34,408 nt of DNA from Streptomyces sp. SM1 (lineage in GTDB: Bacteria; Actinomycetota; Actinomycetes; Streptomycetales; Streptomycetaceae): contig NZ_NEUB01000278.1 of assembly GCF_002910825.1 (NCBI RefSeq), forward strand, positions 1 through 34,408, in the 5' to 3' direction. This document shows positions 30,521-34,408 of the stretch, in pieces. Both the position numbers and the translations under genes were made by a program. Under the pieces are notes generated by a model. That model saw nothing but the letters and a program-made list of their open reading frames with translations, was not told where the DNA came from and searched no databases. Position 1 is the stretch's first letter; every line of letters starts with the position of its first letter.

Positions 30521-32104
30521 ATGGCAGTGATGCGTCACCCCCGGCGAAGACTGGCCACCCTCGGCGCCGCGGCCTCCGCGGCGCTCGTCGCGAGCCTCGT
30601 CTCCGCTCTCCCCGCAGGCGCGGCCCCGGCCGCCTCCGAAGGCCGCGTCCAGTACGAGGGCGCCGCGAACGCGGTGGCCGGCAGCTACATCGTGACCCTG
30701 AAGGCGGACGAGGCCCGTTCCGGTACCGCCGAGGGCCGGGCCGTCGCCAAGAAGCACGGCGTCGAGATCGAGCGGACCTACACCAAGGCCCTGAACGGCT
30801 ACGAGGTCGAGGCCTCCGCGGCCGAGGCCAGGCGTCTCGCCGCCGACCCGGCCGTCGCCTCGGTGATCCAGAACCGCACCTTCCACGTCACCGGCACCCA
30901 GCCCAACCCGCCCTCCTGGGGCCTGGACCGGATCGACCAGGAGAACCTGCCGCTCGACAACTCGTACACGTACCCGGATTCGGCCGGGGAGGGCGTGACG
31001 GCGTACGTCATCGACACGGGTGTCCGTATCACCCACAACGACTTCGGCGGCCGGGCCTCCGACGGCTACGACGCCATCGACAACGACAACACCGCCCAGG
31101 ACGGCCACGGTCACGGCACCCACGTCGCCGGCACGGTCGCGGGCAGCGCCTACGGAGTGGCGAAGAAGGCGAAGGTCGTCGGCGTCCGGGTGCTGAACAA
31201 CTCCGGTTCCGGCACCACCGCACAGGTGGTCGCCGGTATCGACTGGGTGGCGCGGAACGCGGTCAAGCCGGCCGTCGCCAACATGTCCCTCGGCGGCGGC
31301 GCGGACAGCGCCCTCGACACGGCCGTCCGCAACGCCGTCGCCTCCGGCGTCACCTTCGTCGTCGCGGCCGGCAACGAGTCGACCAACGCCTCCACCAAGT
31401 CCCCGGCCCGGGTGGCCGAGGCGATCACCGTCGGTGCGACCACGTCCAGTGACGCCCGCGCCAGCTACTCCAACTACGGTTCCGTACTGGACGTGTTCGC
31501 GCCGGGCTCGTCCATCACCTCCGCCTGGCGCACCAGCGACACGGCCACCAACACCATCTCCGGTACGTCCATGGCGAGCCCGCACGTCGCCGGTGCCGCC
31601 GCCCTCCACCTGGCCGACAACCCCTCGGCCACCCCCGCCCAGGTCTCCTCCGCGCTGACCTCCGCCGCCACCACCGGCGTCGTCGGCAACCCGGGCAGCG
31701 GATCGCCCAACCGCCTGCTGAACGTGGGCGAGGGCGGCACCACCCCGCCTCCTCCGCCCGGTGACCGCTTCGAGAACACCGACGGTGCCACCATCGCCGA
31801 CAACAGCACCGTCGAGTCCGCGGTGACCGTCTCCGGCGTCTCCGGCAACGCGCCCTCGAACCTGGCCGTCGAGGTGGACATCACCCACAGCTACATCGGC
31901 GACCTCCAGGTCCAGTTGATCGCCCCCGACGGCACGGCGTACACGCTGAAGTCGTACGGCACCGGCGGCAGCGCGAACGACATCGACACCACGTACACCG
32001 TCGACGCGTCCGCGGAGTCGGCGAACGGCACGTGGAAGCTGCGCGTCAGCGACAACGCGTGGTGGGACAGCGGCCGTCTGAACAGCTGGGCCCTGCAGTT
32101 CTGA
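30521..32104 (+). CDS. Secreted subtilisin-like serine protease (S8) with P-domain
   Basis: A 527-residue exported protease. Residues 1-35 form a signal peptide (RRRLATLGAAASAAL, then ALPAGAA). The propeptide is an I9 inhibitor domain (GSYIVTLKADEAR to about 115). The S8 catalytic triad is Asp in AYVIDTGVRITH, His in GHGHGTHVAGT and Ser in GTSMASPHVAG (about residues 166-385). The C-terminal P-domain (about 420-527; DITHSYIGDLQVQLIAPDGT, WKLRVSDNA) is the proprotein-convertase type fold that stabilises subtilases. GAGGAGGAA precedes ATG 30521. It is a typical Streptomyces extracellular protease, followed by a GC-rich terminator. Confidence 0.96.
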   Translation: MAVMRHPRRRLATLGAAASAALVASLVSALPAGAAPAASEGRVQYEGAANAVAGSYIVTLKADEARSGTAEGRAVAKKHGVEIERTYTKALNGYEVEASAAEARRLAADPAVASVIQNRTFHVTGTQPNPPSWGLDRIDQENLPLDNSYTYPDSAGEGVTAYVIDTGVRITHNDFGGRASDGYDAIDNDNTAQDGHGHGTHVAGTVAGSAYGVAKKAKVVGVRVLNNSGSGTTAQVVAGIDWVARNAVKPAVANMSLGGGADSALDTAVRNAVASGVTFVVAAGNESTNASTKSPARVAEAITVGATTSSDARASYSNYGSVLDVFAPGSSITSAWRTSDTATNTISGTSMASPHVAGAAALHLADNPSATPAQVSSALTSAATTGVVGNPGSGSPNRLLNVGEGGTTPPPPPGDRFENTDGATIADNSTVESAVTVSGVSGNAPSNLAVEVDITHSYIGDLQVQLIAPDGTAYTLKSYGTGGSANDIDTTYTVDASAESANGTWKLRVSDNAWWDSGRLNSWALQF

Positions 32105-32134
32105 CCTGACTCCGCCCGGAACGCCGGGCAGCAC

Positions 32135-32166
32135 CCTCGCCCCCGGGAAGGCCCCCGGGGGCGAGG
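32135..32166 (+). terminator. GC-rich hairpin after the protease gene
   Basis: CCTCGCCCCCGGG (32135-32147) pairs perfectly with CCCGGGGGCGAGG (32154-32166), with a 6-base loop. There is no U-tract, but such I-shaped hairpins commonly end Streptomyces transcripts. Confidence 0.75.
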
Positions 32167-32194
32167 CGTGTCACCTCCGCCTACGATGCGCCTC

Positions 32195-33400
32195 GTGTCC
32201 ATACCTCCGCCCTACGGGCCACCGCACGCCGGGGGCCCGCAGGACCCTCAGAGTCAGTACCCCGCCGCACCTCCCCGAGGCGCCCACCCGTCACCGGAGT
32301 CGCCCTACGGGGGACAGCCCGGTTTCGCGCCGTACGGGCTCTACGGCCCCTACGGTCCGCGTCCGCCGGCCGCCGTCAACGGAGTCGCCATCGCCTCCCT
32401 GGTCCTCGGCGTGCTGTGCTTCGTACCGGCGCTCGGGCTGGTTCTGGGGCTGATCGCCCTGCGGCAGATCAAACGGCGCGGCGAGCGCGGCCGGGGGATG
32501 GCCGTCGCGGGCTCCCTGCTGTCGTCGCTGGGGCTCGCCCTGTGGACGCTGATGCTCGCCACCGGGGCCGCCGCCGACTTCTGGGAGGGCGTCAAGGACG
32601 GGGCGCGTGCCGACAGCATCCTCGCCCTGCGCGCGGGCGACTGCTTCAACTCGCCCGCGGGTCTGGAGGGAGCGGCCGACAGGGCCTCCCAGGTGCCCTG
32701 CGACCGGGCGCACGACGGAGAGGTCTTCGCCGTCGTCACCCTGCCCGGCGGCGCCTACCCGGGCGACGGCTCCCTCGGCGACACCGCCGACGAGCGGTGC
32801 TACGGCCTCCGGGACGACTACGCCATGGACCGCTGGGCGCTGCCCGCCACCGCGGAGGTGTACTACTTCGTCCCGACCCCGCAGAGCTGGCGTTTCGGCG
32901 ACCGAGGGATCACCTGTGTCTTCGGCCACCGGGACGGGCGGTCCCGCCTGACCGGCTCGCTGCGCCGGGACGAGACCACGCTCGACACGCACCAGCGGGC
33001 CTATCTGGAGGCAGCCCGGGTGCTCAACACCGCCCTGGACAACGCTCCCGGCACCGAGTTCGCCGAGAACGACCTGCCGGGGCACACGGCCTGGGCGGGC
33101 GAGGTGGCGGATGCGGTGGCCGAGCAGACCCGGATGCTGCGCGCGCACCGGTGGCCGGCCGGTGCGCGGCAGCCCGTGGGCGAGCTCGCCGACGGACTGG
33201 CCGAGGCGGAGAAGGAGTGGGCGAAGGCCGCCGGGGCGCAGGACGCGGACACCTACTACGAGTACTCCGAGCGGGGCGTGGAGCTCCTCGACCCCCGTAT
33301 GACCGTCACCACACGCAAAGCTCTGGGCCTGGCCGACTCCATGCCCCGCTACGAGGAGCGGAGGGAACGGGAACCGGACAGCGGTGACATGAAGGTGTGA
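32195..33400 (+). CDS. DUF4190 / septum-formation-family membrane protein
   Basis: A 401-residue protein. Residues 1-60 are Pro/Gly/Tyr-rich and disordered (SIPPPYGPPHAGGPQ and repeats of YG/GP). Two membrane helices form the DUF4190 domain (about residues 65-125, GVAIASLVLGVLCFVPALGL). The exposed part begins LRAGDCFNSPAGL, with PCDRAHDGEVFAV and CYGLRDDYA, the pattern of septum-formation (Septum_form) domains with paired cysteines. GTG 32195 is preferred because TACGAT (32182-32187) lies 7 bases upstream, the position of a -10 box for a leaderless transcript. ATG 32186 would lie inside that box. Its location would be the cell envelope; its function is only broadly assigned. Confidence 0.85.
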   Translation: MSIPPPYGPPHAGGPQDPQSQYPAAPPRGAHPSPESPYGGQPGFAPYGLYGPYGPRPPAAVNGVAIASLVLGVLCFVPALGLVLGLIALRQIKRRGERGRGMAVAGSLLSSLGLALWTLMLATGAAADFWEGVKDGARADSILALRAGDCFNSPAGLEGAADRASQVPCDRAHDGEVFAVVTLPGGAYPGDGSLGDTADERCYGLRDDYAMDRWALPATAEVYYFVPTPQSWRFGDRGITCVFGHRDGRSRLTGSLRRDETTLDTHQRAYLEAARVLNTALDNAPGTEFAENDLPGHTAWAGEVADAVAEQTRMLRAHRWPAGARQPVGELADGLAEAEKEWAKAAGAQDADTYYEYSERGVELLDPRMTVTTRKALGLADSMPRYEERREREPDSGDMKV

Positions 33401-33493
33401 CAGGCGCCATAGCGGGGAGAAAGTGCCTGCGTAAAGCCCTCACCGGGCGGATGTCATCACATCGAGTGAATCTCTGGCCTTCACTTGCCTGGG

Positions 33494-33533
33494 ACAACCT
33501 ACGGTTGCCACGCTGTTGCTGTCTGTACAACCT
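33494..33533 (+). promoter_or_regulatory. Candidate GntR operator region
   Basis: CAACC-TAC-GGTTG (33495-33507) is a perfect 5-bp dyad. ACAACCT occurs at 33494-33500 and again at 33527-33533, just before the GntR gene. It may be the autoregulatory site of that regulator (inference). Confidence 0.35.
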
Positions 33534-33547
33534 GATGGGAGCGGCCC

Positions 33548-34300
33548 GTGACATTCGGTGAGCAGCCGGCGTACCTGCGCGTCGCGGGTGATCTCCGCAA
33601 GAAGATCGTCGACGGCCGTCTGCCCCCGCACACCCGGCTCCCCTCGCAGGCGAGGATCCGCGAGGAGTACGGCGTCTCGGACACGGTCGCGCTGGAGGCC
33701 CGCAAGGTGCTCATGGCCGAGGGGCTCGTGGAGGGCCGCTCCGGCTCGGGGACGTACGTGCGCGAGCGTCCGGTGCCCCGGCGGGTCGCCCGCTCGGGGT
33801 TCCGGCCGGAGCGCGGGGCCACGCCGTTCCGTCAGGAACAGGCCGACCTCGGCGTCCGCGGCACCTGGGAGTCGAGCAGCGAGCAGGCGGACGCCGGTGC
33901 CGCCGTCGCCGGCCGGCTCGGTATCGAGCCCGGCGACCGGGTGATGCGCACCAAGTACCTCTTCAGGGAGGCCGGCGAGCCGATGATGCTCTCCACCTCG
34001 TGGGAGCCGCTGGCCCTCACCGGCCGGACACCCGTGATGCTGCCCGAGGAGGGCCCGCTCGGCGGCATGGGTGTCGTCGAGCGCATGCGCGCCATCGACG
34101 TGCTCGTGGACAACGTCACCGAGGAGGTCGGCGCCCGCCCCGGCCTCGCCGAGGAGCTGGTCCTGCTGGGCGGCGTCCCCGGACACGTCGTCCTGGTCGT
34201 CCAGCGCACCTACTTCGCCTCGGGGCGCCCGGTCGAGACCGCCGACGTGGTCATCCCCGCCGACCGCTACCGGGCCGCGTATCACCTGCCGGTGAAGTAG
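33548..34300 (+). CDS. GntR/HutC-family transcription regulator
   Basis: A 250-residue regulator. The N-terminal winged helix is DLRKKIVDGRLPPHTRLPSQARIREEYGVSD and VLMAEGLVEGRSGSGTYVRE (about residues 14-75). The C-terminal UTRA domain (about 95-245) contains IEPGDRVMRTKYLFREAGEP and VVQRTYFASGRPVETADVV, typical of HutC-type effector-binding domains. GTG 33548 has TGGGAG about 6 bases upstream. The effector is unknown. The gene is followed by 19-bp tandem repeats. Confidence 0.93.
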   Translation: MTFGEQPAYLRVAGDLRKKIVDGRLPPHTRLPSQARIREEYGVSDTVALEARKVLMAEGLVEGRSGSGTYVRERPVPRRVARSGFRPERGATPFRQEQADLGVRGTWESSSEQADAGAAVAGRLGIEPGDRVMRTKYLFREAGEPMMLSTSWEPLALTGRTPVMLPEEGPLGGMGVVERMRAIDVLVDNVTEEVGARPGLAEELVLLGGVPGHVVLVVQRTYFASGRPVETADVVIPADRYRAAYHLPVK

Positions 34301-34321
34301 CACCGCCCCGCACCGGTCCGC

Positions 34322-34408
34322 CTGCCCGGACCGGCCCACGCTGCCCGGACCGGCCCACGCTGCCCGGACCGGCCCACGCTGCCCGCACCGGCCCACGCTG
34401 CCCGCACC
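34322..34408. repeat. 19-bp tandem repeat, at least 4.5 copies, cut by the window end
   Basis: The unit CTGCCCGGACCGGCCCACG is repeated at 34322, 34341, 34360 and 34379, with a partial copy to 34408. The last copies carry CTGCCCGCACC instead of CTGCCCGGACC. The repeat follows the GntR gene and may continue beyond the window. Confidence 0.92.

Noticed and set aside
33440..34396. Long minus-strand frame opposite the GntR gene
   Set aside because: It is the antisense shadow of a clear GntR/UTRA gene, an effect of third-position GC bias. Similar antisense frames occur opposite most genes here.

Overview
The window is high-GC DNA with GTG starts, Shine-Dalgarno sequences of the GGAGG type and 1-4 base ATGA/GTGA stop-start overlaps. 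Together with a DUF4190/septum-formation protein, a secreted subtilisin with a P-domain, an HutC-type GntR regulator and GH15 and SNF2 proteins, this points to Streptomyces or a close actinobacterial relative. No rRNA, tRNA, CRISPR array or transposase was seen.

Left edge (1-3.1 kb): the conserved GTPase gene ychF ends in a strong intrinsic terminator. It is followed by a cluster of short direct repeats, a VapBC-type toxin-antitoxin pair, a long perfect hairpin and a DUF427 gene. Right edge (29.4-34.4 kb): a hypothetical protein, a simple-sequence tract, a secreted S8 protease, a DUF4190/septum protein and a GntR regulator, ending in a 19-bp tandem repeat. These edges look like ordinary chromosome. 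Two scars lie between the central cluster and the right edge: a haloacid-dehalogenase remnant, and a fused pair of truncated genes (start of a FAD-dependent disulfide reductase joined to an SNF2 helicase lacking its own start).

Centre (3.2-22.4 kb): this is the notable part. It holds an AhpD-like protein; an ArsR regulator with two inverted operator copies, translationally coupled to a two-helix protein with MerF-like cysteine pairs; a Crp-family regulator; and a membrane protein. Next comes an eight-gene minus-strand operon, in transcription order: disulfide reductase, MauE-like protein, radical SAM enzyme, MTA/purine-nucleoside-phosphorylase-like enzyme, DUF2064 transferase, family-2 glycosyltransferase, metallophosphoesterase-radical SAM fusion, FAD oxidoreductase. 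On the right lie a methyltransferase, a TVP38/VTT membrane protein, a CDP-alcohol phosphatidyltransferase, a YnjBCD-type ABC transporter and an ArsM-type arsenite methyltransferase.

Interpretation (inference): ArsM, radical SAM enzymes, a nucleoside phosphorylase and the two families called rSAM/selenodomain-associated transferase 1 and 2 are what an organoarsenical pathway of the arsenosugar type would need. A possible order is: ArsM methylates arsenic; a radical SAM enzyme attaches a 5'-deoxyadenosyl group; the phosphorylase removes adenine; the nucleotidyltransferase-like and glycosyltransferase proteins move the arsenosugar; and the CDP-alcohol enzyme makes an arsenolipid. The VTT, AhpD-like, CDP-alcohol and YnjBCD-like genes also match, family by family, much of the uncharacterised E. 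coli ydjXYZ-ynjABCDEF locus. Neither radical SAM enzyme visibly carries the standard ArsS layout, so the product is unknown and the system may be new.

A sigma factor with its own anti-sigma factor, plus a divergent second zinc-finger anti-sigma-like gene, follows the cluster directly and may regulate it.
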